Positions 18,355 through 28,396 are shown, counted from the stretch's first letter. The stretch: 64,000 bases of DNA from an uncultured Thermanaerothrix sp. (GCF_938028735.1 NZ_CALIMF010000014.1:62001-126000), one strand, 5' to 3'. Notes: generated from the sequence alone by a model not told the origin. Numbers and translations are program-made.

Positions 18355-20310
18355 CTATCCTTGCATCCCCACCTCAATATCTGTCACAAGTTTTAATGGT
18401 GCGCATCCGCGCCATGAAAGCAGGAATGAAAGGGCAGGCACTCGGACGAGATAAGTGGGCGAGTACCACCCCAGGAGATCAAACTTTCCCTCAGGACCAG
18501 CCACCACACTGCCCTGGCAAACCAGCCGTTGAGCAAACGCCTGAATCCGACCTTCGTCGGCTTCCCACGTCACCCTCAAGTGCACTTGCTTCTTTAACTC
18601 CGGGTACACTACCCACAACCTTGGACCATCCCATTGCCACTCCCCCATGCGAATCAACCAATGCAGGTCAAAACAATGCACTTGATCGCCTTTTTTATTA
18701 ACGGGGATTACCTCATCAATAACCTGCCAGTGCTTGCCTCCCAGCCAGGAGAGCGTTCGTCGGTGAATAAGCCCAAGTGCGCGATAACCGTCATGTTCCG
18801 CCACCCATCTCTGATCTGGCTTACAACGCTCAGGTAGGAAGCGAACTGTTGCTTTGTTGTCCCACAGAAACCGTCCCAGACGCTCTAATTGATCTCGTTC
18901 ATCTACTCTAAGGGTATTATGCACTAAAGTCTTCGCTAGACCATTATCCCAAGGCGAGGAAAGATTGTAAGCATACGTCCCAGGATCGAGAAGGAGATTT
19001 GTTCCCTCATCCCATAGATCCACATGAAGATAATCTGCATGAGCCACCCGCCCCTGGCACATTCCCCCGTACAATAAGGCCCATGTCGCCTCACCCCGGG
19101 GCTTCAAAATTCCTGGGAAAAAGCATTTGTGAGAGATAAGGTTTGTGCCCCGGGATTGCGCTCCTAACCAAAGACCCAATTCGTCCCACATTCCCACTGG
19201 AAGATACCGACTACGCAAAAAGACCTCCCCTGCTGCCTGCAACGTAGGGCGATAGTCCAAAATATCGTGGCTACCAAAGGGCAATACATTACTTCCGTCG
19301 TTGTGCCCGTAATTCGGAACCGTCCCCGAAACCTCATCCATCCGCGCCCATAACCAACAAACCGCCTTAGCCAATCGCTCCAGGGTTGGTGGTGGTAAAT
19401 CGCGCCTTTCAATTCTGGCTGCCCGAGCGAATAAGAGTGCCAAGTGAAGCATCAGGCGGTGGTAATTCAGGCTATTTTGAGCATAACATCCCTCCGCTGA
19501 AATTTGATGCTGGAAGCCTCGGTTTAACCAATACCATCCCATCTCCCGCCATTTGGGGGCTTCAGGCCATTTGGGCAGCATAACCCCCGCCAAATACAAG
19601 CCCAGAGCCTCACTGAGCAGGTGATTATTGTCCTGAGCCTGTGCATAAATCAGAGTGGGTGGGATTCGGCGTGCATGCTCAAGGATGGCGAGCGTCAATT
19701 GGTGTTGGAACTCCACCTTAAAAAAAACGGAGGTCTTAAAAACCTGCAACGCAAATAACAGTGCGGGAATGCGCAAAGCAACTTCCTGACCGGAAGCCCA
19801 GTTAGGGCCAAAGCCAACGGGATTAGCGCCTAAAAAGTGATCAAGATAACGCTGGCAGGCCTGAGCATAATTTTCGTCCTCACTCAAAATGTAGGCGCGC
19901 CCCAGGATAAAGACCCATCCCAGACGAGCAGCTTCCCAGTATTCTTTGATATCTTTGCCCCCTACAGTACTTCCATACCGATCCCACGGTTCTAATGGCT
20001 GCGGAGGATCTAAGATCAACGGTGCAGGTGTACCCCCAAAAGGACGATACTTCCCCTGTACAATTTCATCGGCTAGTGCTATTGCCTGAGCCGATTCATC
20101 CGGCCCCAAAATTGCTCTTAGATGCTGAGGAGTTGGAACCTCAAACAAAGTTCCTTGCACGGATGGCACCTCAGCCAAATCCACACTTCGAGAGTGTGTT
20201 GCCCGCCGCCACCACCCCATTGCCAACCCGATCCGATAGGCTGTATAAAGTGTCACCCGGGTTGGTCCAAGGGTTTTGAGAATCTTCGAGGCTTTTGTCA
20301 ACCAGGTCAC
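18355..20310 (-). CDS. Heparinase II/III-family polysaccharide lyase-like protein
   Basis: A 651-residue protein with the two-part structure of heparinase II/III-like enzymes: an alpha/alpha toroid (about 60-380, including PIGFGPNWASGQEVALR-like and QDNNHLLSEALGLYLAG segments) and a C-terminal beta-sandwich starting near AHADYLHVDLWDEG, with LLDPGTYAYN and VHNTLRVDERDQ. No signal peptide is visible, which is common for members encoded inside exopolysaccharide clusters, where they may edit polymer during assembly. It begins with GTG at 20310, 20 bases after the dehydrogenase fusion, and ends 24 bases before the GT4 start. Confidence 0.85.
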   Translation of the reverse strand: MTWLTKASKILKTLGPTRVTLYTAYRIGLAMGWWRRATHSRSVDLAEVPSVQGTLFEVPTPQHLRAILGPDESAQAIALADEIVQGKYRPFGGTPAPLILDPPQPLEPWDRYGSTVGGKDIKEYWEAARLGWVFILGRAYILSEDENYAQACQRYLDHFLGANPVGFGPNWASGQEVALRIPALLFALQVFKTSVFFKVEFQHQLTLAILEHARRIPPTLIYAQAQDNNHLLSEALGLYLAGVMLPKWPEAPKWREMGWYWLNRGFQHQISAEGCYAQNSLNYHRLMLHLALLFARAARIERRDLPPPTLERLAKAVCWLWARMDEVSGTVPNYGHNDGSNVLPFGSHDILDYRPTLQAAGEVFLRSRYLPVGMWDELGLWLGAQSRGTNLISHKCFFPGILKPRGEATWALLYGGMCQGRVAHADYLHVDLWDEGTNLLLDPGTYAYNLSSPWDNGLAKTLVHNTLRVDERDQLERLGRFLWDNKATVRFLPERCKPDQRWVAEHDGYRALGLIHRRTLSWLGGKHWQVIDEVIPVNKKGDQVHCFDLHWLIRMGEWQWDGPRLWVVYPELKKQVHLRVTWEADEGRIQAFAQRLVCQGSVVAGPEGKFDLLGWYSPTYLVRVPALSFLLSWRGCAPLKLVTDIEVGMQG

Positions 20311-20330
20311 GGGGTAAGCGCGGCTTTTCT

Positions 20331-22490
20331 TTATAAAATCTCAATCGGGCGTTGGGTTCTCAGGGCTTCCCGAGCAGCCAAACTTGCTTTGGCTACCCCG
20401 ATAATTTGCTCGTATGGAATAGGGGGAGCGCCTATCGTTGTAATAGCGTTGATAAACGCTTCCAACAAGCGACGATGTCCCTTATCCTGACGTAACCAGT
20501 GACGGAAAGTTCGACGATGGCCGTTTGCAACCAGGTGGAGTTCCCGAAAATCCTCCAATACAGCCACTTTCCCTTCGCCAAAGACCTCCACACGCTCTTT
20601 GGGATAACTTTTATCCCCATTCGCCAAATAAGAAACAATCCCCATCGAGCCATCTGGGAACTCCAAGACCAGGGTCGCATTGTCTTCACAATATATACCA
20701 CGGTCGGGCAAAGCCTTGCCCGATACCCTTATCGGCACCGCCCCGACTAGGTACACCAAGAAATCTATAAAATGACACCCCTCACCCACAATGCGTCCAC
20801 CCCCTTGTAGAGGGTCATGTAACCAGTGAGTTAATGGCAAATAACCGGCATTGACTTGGTAATAAACATACAGGGGCTGAGCGCGGTGCTCAAAGAAGGC
20901 CTTTAGCCGCTGGGCCAAGGGAGCAAAACGACGGTTGAAACCTACTGTCAACAAAGGTAGTTCTTCATTTTGGAGCAACGCTTCTATCCGCTCAATTTCA
21001 TCCCAGTGAATTGCCAGCGGTTTTTCACAAAACACGTGTTTTCTTGATGTTAGAGCGCTCTCAACCTGTCGAGCGTGATGTTGATGACGAGTCAGGATTG
21101 CCACAGCGTTGATAGTGGCATCGTTCCAGATCTCGCCCTCATCCGAACCCGCATAAGCGAAACCGAACTTTTCGGCCGCGTGCCGTGCGTGCAGGCCATT
21201 TGCCGAAACAATTCCGACTTTTTCTACCCCCGTCAAAGACTTCAAATTCGGCAGAAACATGGCGGTAGCGTAATTGCCGGCCCCTAAAACCCCCAACCGT
21301 ACTTTTGCTCCGGACGATGGAACCATAGTTGACCGGGGGAGGGCAACCCGTCTGCTAGGTGATCGAACCTCCGTTTGGGGATAAGTGATCAATACGCCCA
21401 GGCTTGGAGGGGCTTTCTTAGCCGCAATCAATGCGTAGGCTTGTTCGGCTGCTTCGATAGGAAATCGGTGGGTAATGAGCGGCTTTACTGTAATGCGCCC
21501 TTCGCCAATCAATTGAGCCACTGCCTCCATGTTGCGCCCCTCGGTCCAACGCACATACCCATATGGATAATCCCATCCTTTTTCCTCATAGTTAGGATCA
21601 TATCGTCCCGGCCCATAAGAGCGCGAGACGATAAAAGAGAGTTCCTTTTCATAGTAAAGTTTGCGCGGTAATTCCAGCCCCACTGCCCCTATGACTACCA
21701 CACGTCCTCGATCACGCGCCAGCCTCCCCGCCAAAACAACCGGATCATTCGCAGGAGTATCGGCGCATATGATCACTGCATCACACCCTCGCCCTTGGGT
21801 AAACGCATTCGTGAAAGACTCGGCTTCTGAGCGCAAGGTTGCCTGAACCCCCAGAGAGCTAGCTTTTTCGACCCGCCAGGGATCAATATCAATACCGACC
21901 GCCTCACAACCACTCGCCTTGGCTAATTGCAGTGTTAGAAGGCCCAAGACCCCTAGTCCAATAACAGCCACATATTCCCCAATCTGCGGTTTAGCCAGAC
22001 GGAAACCGTGGAGTGCGATTGCACCAAGGGTAACAAAGGCCCCGCTTTCAAAATCCACACTCTTAGGGAGAGGGGTTACCAACAAACGCGGCACGACCAC
22101 GTACTCGGCATGAACGGCATAGCCTCCTCCAGCGCACGCTACCGGATCACCCGGGTGGAGATCTTTGACTCCTTCACCCACCTGTTCAACAATCCCGGCT
22201 GAAGAATAACCAAGAGCAATGGGCTGATTCAGCCGGTTAAGCGCTGCTTCTATTGCCGTGAGCACTCCTTCGCGACGTGCCTTTTCCCACACTTGACGCA
22301 CCAGGTCCGGGCGAGATTGTGCCTTGCCCAAAAGGCTCTTCTCGGCAAACGAAACGACCATCCGCTCGGTACCCACCGAAACCAGGGAAGCCACATTACG
22401 TACCAGAACCGTGCCAGGTCCCGGAACAGGCACTGGAGCATCCACCACCAGCGTGCGTCCACTACGTAGATCTTTGAGTACCTGCTTCAT
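20331..22490 (-). CDS. Bi-domain oxidoreductase: alcohol dehydrogenase plus Gfo/Idh/MocA
   Basis: A 719-residue fusion. Residues about 1-365 are a medium-chain alcohol dehydrogenase-like domain with GYSSAGIV and the cofactor motif GLGVLGLL. Residues about 390-719 are a Gfo/Idh/MocA sugar dehydrogenase with the Rossmann motif GAGNYA and the EKPLA motif. This fusion is recurrent beside heparinase-like and GT4 genes in exopolysaccharide clusters, where it probably oxidises a nucleotide sugar. The ATG comes 4 bases after the rny stop with no ribosome-binding site of its own, suggesting translational coupling. Confidence 0.9.
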   Translation of the reverse strand: MKQVLKDLRSGRTLVVDAPVPVPGPGTVLVRNVASLVSVGTERMVVSFAEKSLLGKAQSRPDLVRQVWEKARREGVLTAIEAALNRLNQPIALGYSSAGIVEQVGEGVKDLHPGDPVACAGGGYAVHAEYVVVPRLLVTPLPKSVDFESGAFVTLGAIALHGFRLAKPQIGEYVAVIGLGVLGLLTLQLAKASGCEAVGIDIDPWRVEKASSLGVQATLRSEAESFTNAFTQGRGCDAVIICADTPANDPVVLAGRLARDRGRVVVIGAVGLELPRKLYYEKELSFIVSRSYGPGRYDPNYEEKGWDYPYGYVRWTEGRNMEAVAQLIGEGRITVKPLITHRFPIEAAEQAYALIAAKKAPPSLGVLITYPQTEVRSPSRRVALPRSTMVPSSGAKVRLGVLGAGNYATAMFLPNLKSLTGVEKVGIVSANGLHARHAAEKFGFAYAGSDEGEIWNDATINAVAILTRHQHHARQVESALTSRKHVFCEKPLAIHWDEIERIEALLQNEELPLLTVGFNRRFAPLAQRLKAFFEHRAQPLYVYYQVNAGYLPLTHWLHDPLQGGGRIVGEGCHFIDFLVYLVGAVPIRVSGKALPDRGIYCEDNATLVLEFPDGSMGIVSYLANGDKSYPKERVEVFGEGKVAVLEDFRELHLVANGHRRTFRHWLRQDKGHRRLLEAFINAITTIGAPPIPYEQIIGVAKASLAAREALRTQRPIEIL

Positions 22491-22494
22491 AGCA

Positions 22495-24039
22495 CTATTT
22501 GGCGTAATCTACCGCGCGGGTCTCGCGAATGACAGTGACCTTAATCTGCCCCGGATACTGCATAGTCTCTTCGATCTTCTTAGCAACGTCACGCGCCAGT
22601 CGGAGTGCAGCCAAGTCATCTATTTCCTCCGGACGCACAATTATGCGAATCTCGCGTCCCGCTTGAATGGCATAACTCTGGCTCACTCCCTTGAACGAGT
22701 TGGCAATTTCCTCCAAGGCGCGTAGGCGCTTGATATACTGCTCCAGATCTTCACGACGCGCCCCAGGTCGAGCTCCCGAAATCGCATCCGCCGCTTCCAC
22801 AATCACCGCTTCGAGGCTTTCTTGTTCCACCTCATGATGGTGAGAGGCAATGATGTTAACAACTTTTGACGGTACACCATACCGACGAGCAAATTCTGCG
22901 CCAATCATAGCGTGGGTGCCATCGGTGTTGTGATCCATTGCTTTGCCCAAATCATGCAAAAGCCCTCCCATGCGGGCTGCTTCCACATCGGCTCCAAGTT
23001 CAGCCGCCAGAACAGCCGCCAGCTTCGCCACTTCCACAGCGTGGGCAAGTTGGTTTTGCCCATAAGATGTGCGGTATTTTAACCGCCCCAGCACCCTAAT
23101 AATCTCCGGATGCAACCCTGTCACTCCGGCATCATAAGCCGCCTGTTCTCCCGCTTCCACAATCGCCTTCTCAACCTCCCGCTGCTCCTCGTTTAGAATC
23201 TTTTCAATCTGGGCAGGATGGATGCGACCATCACTGATGAGACGCTCCAACGAACGCCGCGCAATCTCGCGTCGGATGGGATCAAAACATGAGATGGTGA
23301 CTGTTTCCGGCGTATCATCCACGATGACATCCACGCCTGCAGCCTGCTCAAATGCACGGATATTCCGCCCGTTACGGCCCACAATACGGCCTTTCATCTC
23401 CTCATTGGGCAGCGAAATAACAGAGGTTGTGACACTTGCCACATGATCTGAAGCCACGCGCTGAATGGCTTCGGCAATTAACTCGCGTGCACGTTTCTCC
23501 CCTTCGGCACGTGCCTCGGCTTCAATTTGTCGAATCACACGCGCCATATCAGCACGAGCCTCCTTTTCGACCTCCGCCAAGAGCAAGCTACGCGCTTCCT
23601 CAACGCTCATTTGGGCAATACGCTGTAACTCGGCTATTTGTTGCTCATAGAGCCGCTCAATTTCGTTGGCGCGTTTATCGAGAGAGGACTGCCGCTTATT
23701 GAGCGCCTGTTCACGTTGTTCCAAACGCTCAATGCGATTATCCAATTCCAAGCGGCGTTTTTGCAGGCGGTCCTCTTCACGGGCAATCTCCGAACGCCGA
23801 CGGTTGACCTCAGCCTCGGTCTCCTGCAGAATCTTAAGGGCTTTGTCACGGGCTTCAATCTCAATCAGCTTGGCCTGTTCGGTAGCATTGGTTATCAGAC
23901 TGTCTGCAATCTCCTTCTGCTCCCGCTGCAAACGAGCGATCAATGAACGCCTCACAAAGTAAATGACCACCCCTACCAGGATGATATCCCCTATTAAAAG
24001 TAACAGCGTCATTAGTAGAAAATTTCCATTTGCACCCAT
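22495..24039 (-). CDS. rny: Ribonuclease Y
   Basis: Membrane-anchored endoribonuclease that starts mRNA decay. It has an N-terminal membrane helix (about 4-28), a long charged coiled coil (about 30-190), a KH domain with GRNGRNIRAFEQAAGVDV, and an HD domain with GGLLHDLGKAMD as metal site and a C-terminal RNase Y_C part. The ATG at 24039 has GAGG six bases upstream; an ATG at 24051 overlapping the recX stop (TAATG) is also possible and would add four residues. Tightly coupled to recX. Confidence 0.95.
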   Translation of the reverse strand: MGANGNFLLMTLLLLIGDIILVGVVIYFVRRSLIARLQREQKEIADSLITNATEQAKLIEIEARDKALKILQETEAEVNRRRSEIAREEDRLQKRRLELDNRIERLEQREQALNKRQSSLDKRANEIERLYEQQIAELQRIAQMSVEEARSLLLAEVEKEARADMARVIRQIEAEARAEGEKRARELIAEAIQRVASDHVASVTTSVISLPNEEMKGRIVGRNGRNIRAFEQAAGVDVIVDDTPETVTISCFDPIRREIARRSLERLISDGRIHPAQIEKILNEEQREVEKAIVEAGEQAAYDAGVTGLHPEIIRVLGRLKYRTSYGQNQLAHAVEVAKLAAVLAAELGADVEAARMGGLLHDLGKAMDHNTDGTHAMIGAEFARRYGVPSKVVNIIASHHHEVEQESLEAVIVEAADAISGARPGARREDLEQYIKRLRALEEIANSFKGVSQSYAIQAGREIRIIVRPEEIDDLAALRLARDVAKKIEETMQYPGQIKVTVIRETRAVDYAK

Positions 24040-24050
24040 TTCTAACCTCA

Positions 24051-24695
24051 TTATTCCATTTTAGTATCGCGGGTAGCCTGAATCTCTTCCCAAACTCGCC
24101 GCACAGTTGCCACAACAGTTCCATAGGCAAAACCACGGCGTTGCAAAAAACCCACCATTCGCCTATAAAACGTGGTGTAATCCAGGCCCTCAAGCCGACG
24201 TGCATAGCGCAAACCCGCCTGGTACGCTAATTCATTATCCTCAAGATTGGCTACCGCTTGTTGGATATTTTCCTCTGATATCCCCTTACGCCGGAGTTCC
24301 AGGGTAATCAAACGCCGACTACGCGGACGAGAGGCACTCCGACTTTCTACCCAGGCACGGGCAAAGCGATCATCGCGCACCCAACCCTCTTCAATCAGGC
24401 GCTGTAGGGTTGCTTCAACAGCCGACGGCTCAAATCCTTTGCTCTCCAATTTGCTTCGCAGTTCGGCTTCAGAGCGCGGACGATGGCTTAAGAATCTTAA
24501 AGCAGATTGATAGGCTGCTTCCCGCGTTTCCTCGGCTTGCAAGGCTGCAATCTTTTCATCACTGAGCATTTGACCCACTCGCAGCCAAGCAGCGACAATG
24601 CGTGACAGCCCAAAAGCAAAGGTTCCGTCCAGATAAACGTTAACCCGGTTAGGGTTGCGTTTTTGTACGCGCAGCGCCGTGATCTTGTGCTCCAT
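24051..24695 (-). CDS. recX: Regulatory protein RecX
   Basis: A 214-residue modulator that binds in the groove of RecA filaments. It shows the three-repeat helical fold: FLSHRPRSEAELRSKLESKG, then the conserved FARAWVESRSASRPRSRRLITLEL and KGISEENI segments, and RRGFAYGTVVATVRRVWEE at the C-terminus. No ribosome-binding site precedes the ATG. The nearest consensus promoter is 350 bases upstream; a GATATT 7 bases before the ATG could also serve as a leaderless -10. recA itself is at 8.6 kb on the other strand. Confidence 0.9.
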   Translation of the reverse strand: MEHKITALRVQKRNPNRVNVYLDGTFAFGLSRIVAAWLRVGQMLSDEKIAALQAEETREAAYQSALRFLSHRPRSEAELRSKLESKGFEPSAVEATLQRLIEEGWVRDDRFARAWVESRSASRPRSRRLITLELRRKGISEENIQQAVANLEDNELAYQAGLRYARRLEGLDYTTFYRRMVGFLQRRGFAYGTVVATVRRVWEEIQATRDTKME

Positions 24696-25105
24696 TTTGT
24701 CAAATATCAGCGCGCTGCTTCGCCCGTCTTATCGGCTCGTTCGCATATTGCCGGTGGGATGACCAGATTCAGTTATCTGAATGGGTAAAAACCATGCACT
24801 CGGGCCAAAGATCAGCTTCTCCATTACATGCCCAGCCCGCGGCGTAGTAAGATGTCAAATAATTGAAAGACCCTTCCTACCGTATTCACACCCTGTTACC
24901 CATCCAGTTCCGTTTCTGGTCGGTGAACCCATTCCCTTTTTGTCGTTATTCGAAACCCTAAAACTCCAACTGTGTGACCCTTTAGGGCCCACAGAGCCAT
25001 CTTGACTAGGCACAGCAGCAAAGAGAATATCAGAATTTGTTAATCAATTATACACGATTTCTTAACATGACAAGTCAAATTTATTATCCGATTAGAGGAA
25101 TGTTA
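24696..25105. other. 410-base stretch with no recognised gene
   Basis: Between recX and the creatininase-family gene there is no reading frame that resembles a protein. It holds a near-consensus minus-strand promoter near 25047-25073 whose transcript would run about 345 bases before recX. I searched by eye for tmRNA (tag and T-loop), RNase P RNA, 6S RNA and SRP RNA signatures and found none. A small inverted repeat (ATTCAG/CTGAAT) lies near 24769-24782. Confidence 0.5.
25047..25073 (-). promoter_or_regulatory. Near-consensus promoter upstream of recX
   Basis: TTGTCA (25073-25068), a 15-base spacer and TATAAT (25052-25047, preceded by GTG) on the minus strand. The predicted start is about 25040, leaving a leader or separate RNA of about 345 bases ahead of recX. 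The short spacer lowers confidence. Confidence 0.5.
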
Positions 25106-25786
25106 TCAAAAATTTAGGAGCGCCAAGACATCCTGAAGAGCAACGTCAAAGAGTTCCTCCAGGATAGCATCATCCACCTGATAGGCTCCCCCAAACACAC
25201 CATCCCCAAACGTAGTCCGTGTTTCCTCCGCACTGAGTAAGCCCTGATAACCCTCAACACGCTTCTCCCCTGAAGGAAGTTCAGTTACCCGAGTAAACGG
25301 AAACGCCTCCGCCCATCCGGCGTGGTAAATCTTAAGTCCATAACGAGCCGCTACCTCTTCAACACTGTGCGACTGCCACCATGCATACCAAGCGACGCGC
25401 ATGCCCGCGTGACGGTTGGCTATCTCGGTTAGGACATTCTGGGCCGCGATATTTCCTCCGTGACCATTTAAGACCACAAAGCGACGAAAACCTTGATGAT
25501 AAAGACTTTGGACAATATCTTCGACCACTCTGACGAATGTCTCAGTGCGTAACGAAATCGTTCCTGGATAAGTCAGGAAATAAGGAGAAATCCCGAAATT
25601 AAGGGGCGGCGCAACCAGAACCCCACTTTGACGACTAGCCGCGTCTGCAAGCGCCATCGAGATCCTCACATCTGTTAGAAGACTCAGGTAACCATGCTGC
25701 TCACAGGCCCCTAAAACTAGAATCACCCGATCGTCTCGCCGTAGATATTCCTCAACATCCATCCAGTTGAGATCTTCCAAACGCAT
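25106..25786 (-). CDS. Creatininase-family metal-dependent amidohydrolase
   Basis: A 226-residue protein of the creatininase fold (PF02633), which includes creatinine amidohydrolase, FAPy deformylases and MftE-like peptidases. Metal-ligand motifs are present as CEQHG, LLTD and VLNGHGGN, but the usual EQHGPHLP is EQHGYLSL here, so the substrate pocket differs. The true start is the ATG at 25786 (GGAG 7 bases upstream). An earlier in-frame ATG at 25837 lies inside the leuS terminator hairpin and is not credible. No neighbour hints at the substrate. Confidence 0.82.
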   Translation of the reverse strand: MRLEDLNWMDVEEYLRRDDRVILVLGACEQHGYLSLLTDVRISMALADAASRQSGVLVAPPLNFGISPYFLTYPGTISLRTETFVRVVEDIVQSLYHQGFRRFVVLNGHGGNIAAQNVLTEIANRHAGMRVAWYAWWQSHSVEEVAARYGLKIYHAGWAEAFPFTRVTELPSGEKRVEGYQGLLSAEETRTTFGDGVFGGAYQVDDAILEELFDVALQDVLALLNF

Positions 25787-25801
25787 GCCTATCTCCTTAC
25801 A

Positions 25802-25837
25802 AAGAAAAATGTGCTGCTCAATAGGATTGAGCAGCAC
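25802..25837 (-). terminator. Rho-independent terminator of leuS
   Basis: A perfect 11-bp stem (25811-25821 with 25827-25837, 5-base loop) is followed on the minus strand by ATTTTTCTTT. It starts 16 bases after the leuS stop and separates leuS from the creatininase-family gene. Confidence 0.9.
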
Positions 25838-25852
25838 TCGAATACCACCCCA

Positions 25853-28324
25853 TTACACCACAATGCTGACCAAACGTCGTGGCACGTAAATGACTTGCCG
25901 TGGGGCTTTGCCTCCTAGATGGCGCTGAACGGCTTCACTCTGAAGTGCAAGGGTCTTGATCTCATCCTCACCGATTTCAGCATTCACAATTAGACGATCT
26001 CGGACTTTCCCATTAACCTGTACCACGATTGTGATCATCTCCTCTTTAGCAGCCTCTTCATCGACCTGAGGCCAGGACTGGGTATGTACAGAATAGGGCT
26101 TACCCAGCAAGGCCCACATCTCTTCACTAACGTGTGGACACACCGGAGCCAGCATCCGCAAGTAGATATCTACCGCCTCTTCCCACGCCGGAGTACCCCA
26201 AGCGCCACTTTGTTTGGCTTTACTCATCTCATTGAGCAGTTCCATAAGCGAGGAGATAATCGTATTGAATTCAAACTCCCGAAAATCACGCGTGACTGAA
26301 CGCAACGTCTGATGAACCTTTCGCCGCAACTGGCGCAAGGTTGTCTCATCTGCCTTACCTGACTCAGGAGTCGGTTCTAGGATAACCGACCACACCCGTT
26401 TGAGCCACCGATGCACTCCTTCAATACCACCACTGTTCCACGGTCCACCCTGATCCCAGCGTGCAAAGAACATTAGATAAGCCCGCACGGTATCCGCCCC
26501 ATAACGGGTTACTAGATCGTCCGGAGCGATCACGTTCCCCCGGCTCTTCGACATTTTTTCCGAATCCTCACCCAGCACCATCCCTTGATTGCGGAGTTGT
26601 AGCATAGGTTCGTTGCCTTTGGTAATCCCAATATCTCGGCAGGCCTTATGGAAAAAGCGAGTGTAAATCAAGTGCATGGTAGCATGTTCAATACCCCCCG
26701 TGTAAGTATCCACTGGCATCCAATAATCATACTCGCGGGGGTCAAAGGGCCCCTGATCATAGTGGGGACTCAAATAACGCAAATGATACCAAGAAGAACA
26801 CATAAAGGTATCCATGGTATCCGTTTCCCGCTCCGCCGGCCCACCGCAGGATGGGCAAGTGGTAAAGCGCCAAGTCGGATGCAGTTTTAAGGGGCTCTCA
26901 CCCGTCGGCCGCCATTCCACATCCTCCGGAAGTAACACGGGAAGCTGATCCTCTGGAATGGGCACCGTACCACAGTGCGGGCAATAGACGATTGGAATAG
27001 GGGCACCCCAATAGCGCTGACGCGAAATCAACCAGTCCCGCAACTTATAGGAAACCTCAGCCCGCCCCATGCCGTGCGCCTCCAGGTAGGCAATGACCTT
27101 TCGAATACCTGGATCATCATGCCCTTTGCCATTAATATAGGTGCCGTTGAGTGGCCCACTGTTAATCATATAGCCAGGCCCCGTATAAGCCGCCTCCATG
27201 GTCTCGCCATCAAAGACAACCCCCTCCGGTTGAATGACTGGGACGATGCGCAGACCATACTTACGCGCAAAAGCAAAATCACGTTCATCATGGGCGGGAA
27301 CAGCCATGATCGCACCTGTGCCATAACTCATTAGCACATAATCAGCGATCCAAATGGGAATGCGTTCTCCGTTGACCGGGTTAATCGCGTATCCACCTGT
27401 AAACACCCCTGTTTTCTCACGATCAGCGGCCTCACGCTGAATATCCGATTGCCGCAAAGCCTGGTAAACATACGCCTCAACCACGGGTTTCTGTTCAGGC
27501 GTTGTGATTTTCTCTACCAGCGGGTGCTCCGGTGCCAGCACCATAAAAGTAGCTCCCCACAGGGTATCCGGACGGGTGGTAAAGACTTCAATCGGATCTC
27601 CCTGCTCAGTCCGGAACGTCACCGCTGCCCCTTCAGAGCGACCAATCCAATTGATTTGCAGGGTGCGCACTCGTTCAGGCCAATCAATACCTTCAAATGA
27701 TAATAACTCCTCTGCGTATTTGGTCAACCGAAAGAACCACTGCTCCAGGTTCTTCTTAATCACTGGTGTCCCGCATCGCTCACAGACGCGCTCTTCCCCT
27801 ACAACCTGTTCACGCGCCAGGGTAGTGTTGCAGGAAGGGCACCAGTCAACCATTCCACCTTTGCGGTAAGCTAGACCGTGCTTATAGAATTGCAGGAAAA
27901 ACCATTGCGTCCAGCGATAATACTCAGGATCTGAACTTATGGCTTCGCGCCGCCAATCAAACATGGCCCCCATGCTCTTGAGTTGCCTGCGCATGCGCTC
28001 AATATTGCGGTAGGTCCATTCCTTGGGGTGAATGTTATGCTTGATGGCGGCATTTTCCGCGGGTAGTCCGAAGGCATCAAATCCCATCGGGAAAAGTACG
28101 TTATAGCCCTGCATACGCATAAAACGCGCTCGAGCATCGGAAGGTGTCATTGCATACCAATGACCAATGTGTAAATCGCCCGAGGGATACGGCAGCATGG
28201 TTAGTGCATAGTGCTTGGGACGGCTATAATCAATATCCGCATGATACAGCCCATCCGTTTCCCACTTTTCTTGCCACTTACGCTCTATTTCAGTTGGGTT
28301 ATACGTTGGAATGGAGAAATTCAT
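25853..28324 (-). CDS. leuS: Leucyl-tRNA synthetase
   Basis: Class I synthetase that charges tRNA-Leu. The 823-residue protein has HIGH (52-55) in [12 protein letters not shown], a zinc-binding module with CPSC and CERC, the CP1 editing domain with [11 protein letters not shown] and [10 protein letters not shown], the KMSKS loop in [12 protein letters not shown], and a C-terminal domain. It is expressed behind a T-box leader and ends in a clear terminator, so it is a single-gene unit apart from possible readthrough from the upstream tRNA-Ala genes. AGGAG lies 11 bases before the ATG. Confidence 0.97.
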   Translation of the reverse strand: MNFSIPTYNPTEIERKWQEKWETDGLYHADIDYSRPKHYALTMLPYPSGDLHIGHWYAMTPSDARARFMRMQGYNVLFPMGFDAFGLPAENAAIKHNIHPKEWTYRNIERMRRQLKSMGAMFDWRREAISSDPEYYRWTQWFFLQFYKHGLAYRKGGMVDWCPSCNTTLAREQVVGEERVCERCGTPVIKKNLEQWFFRLTKYAEELLSFEGIDWPERVRTLQINWIGRSEGAAVTFRTEQGDPIEVFTTRPDTLWGATFMVLAPEHPLVEKITTPEQKPVVEAYVYQALRQSDIQREAADREKTGVFTGGYAINPVNGERIPIWIADYVLMSYGTGAIMAVPAHDERDFAFARKYGLRIVPVIQPEGVVFDGETMEAAYTGPGYMINSGPLNGTYINGKGHDDPGIRKVIAYLEAHGMGRAEVSYKLRDWLISRQRYWGAPIPIVYCPHCGTVPIPEDQLPVLLPEDVEWRPTGESPLKLHPTWRFTTCPSCGGPAERETDTMDTFMCSSWYHLRYLSPHYDQGPFDPREYDYWMPVDTYTGGIEHATMHLIYTRFFHKACRDIGITKGNEPMLQLRNQGMVLGEDSEKMSKSRGNVIAPDDLVTRYGADTVRAYLMFFARWDQGGPWNSGGIEGVHRWLKRVWSVILEPTPESGKADETTLRQLRRKVHQTLRSVTRDFREFEFNTIISSLMELLNEMSKAKQSGAWGTPAWEEAVDIYLRMLAPVCPHVSEEMWALLGKPYSVHTQSWPQVDEEAAKEEMITIVVQVNGKVRDRLIVNAEIGEDEIKTLALQSEAVQRHLGGKAPRQVIYVPRRLVSIVV

Positions 28325-28350
28325 CCTTGATCACTCCTAGCAAGACAATC

Positions 28351-28396
28351 TTTTCAAAATAAAACAACCTTCGCCACCACACAGGGACGAAGGTTG
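28351..28396 (-). terminator. T-box terminator (attenuator) of leuS
   Basis: A 9-bp stem (28388-28396 with 28365-28373) followed on the minus strand by TTTTATTTTG. It lies between the T-box bulge sequence and the leuS ATG, and is the hairpin replaced by the antiterminator when uncharged tRNA-Leu binds. Confidence 0.88.

Noticed and set aside
24841-24900. Possible tmRNA tag-like string near 24850 on the minus strand (YYAAGWAC-like translation)
   Set aside because: No tRNA-like ends, no T-loop and no real tag ending such as ALAA.
24781-25005. A 74-codon plus-strand frame in the gap ahead of recX
   Set aside because: No ribosome-binding site or familiar motif, and composition does not resemble neighbours. 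Chance frame.
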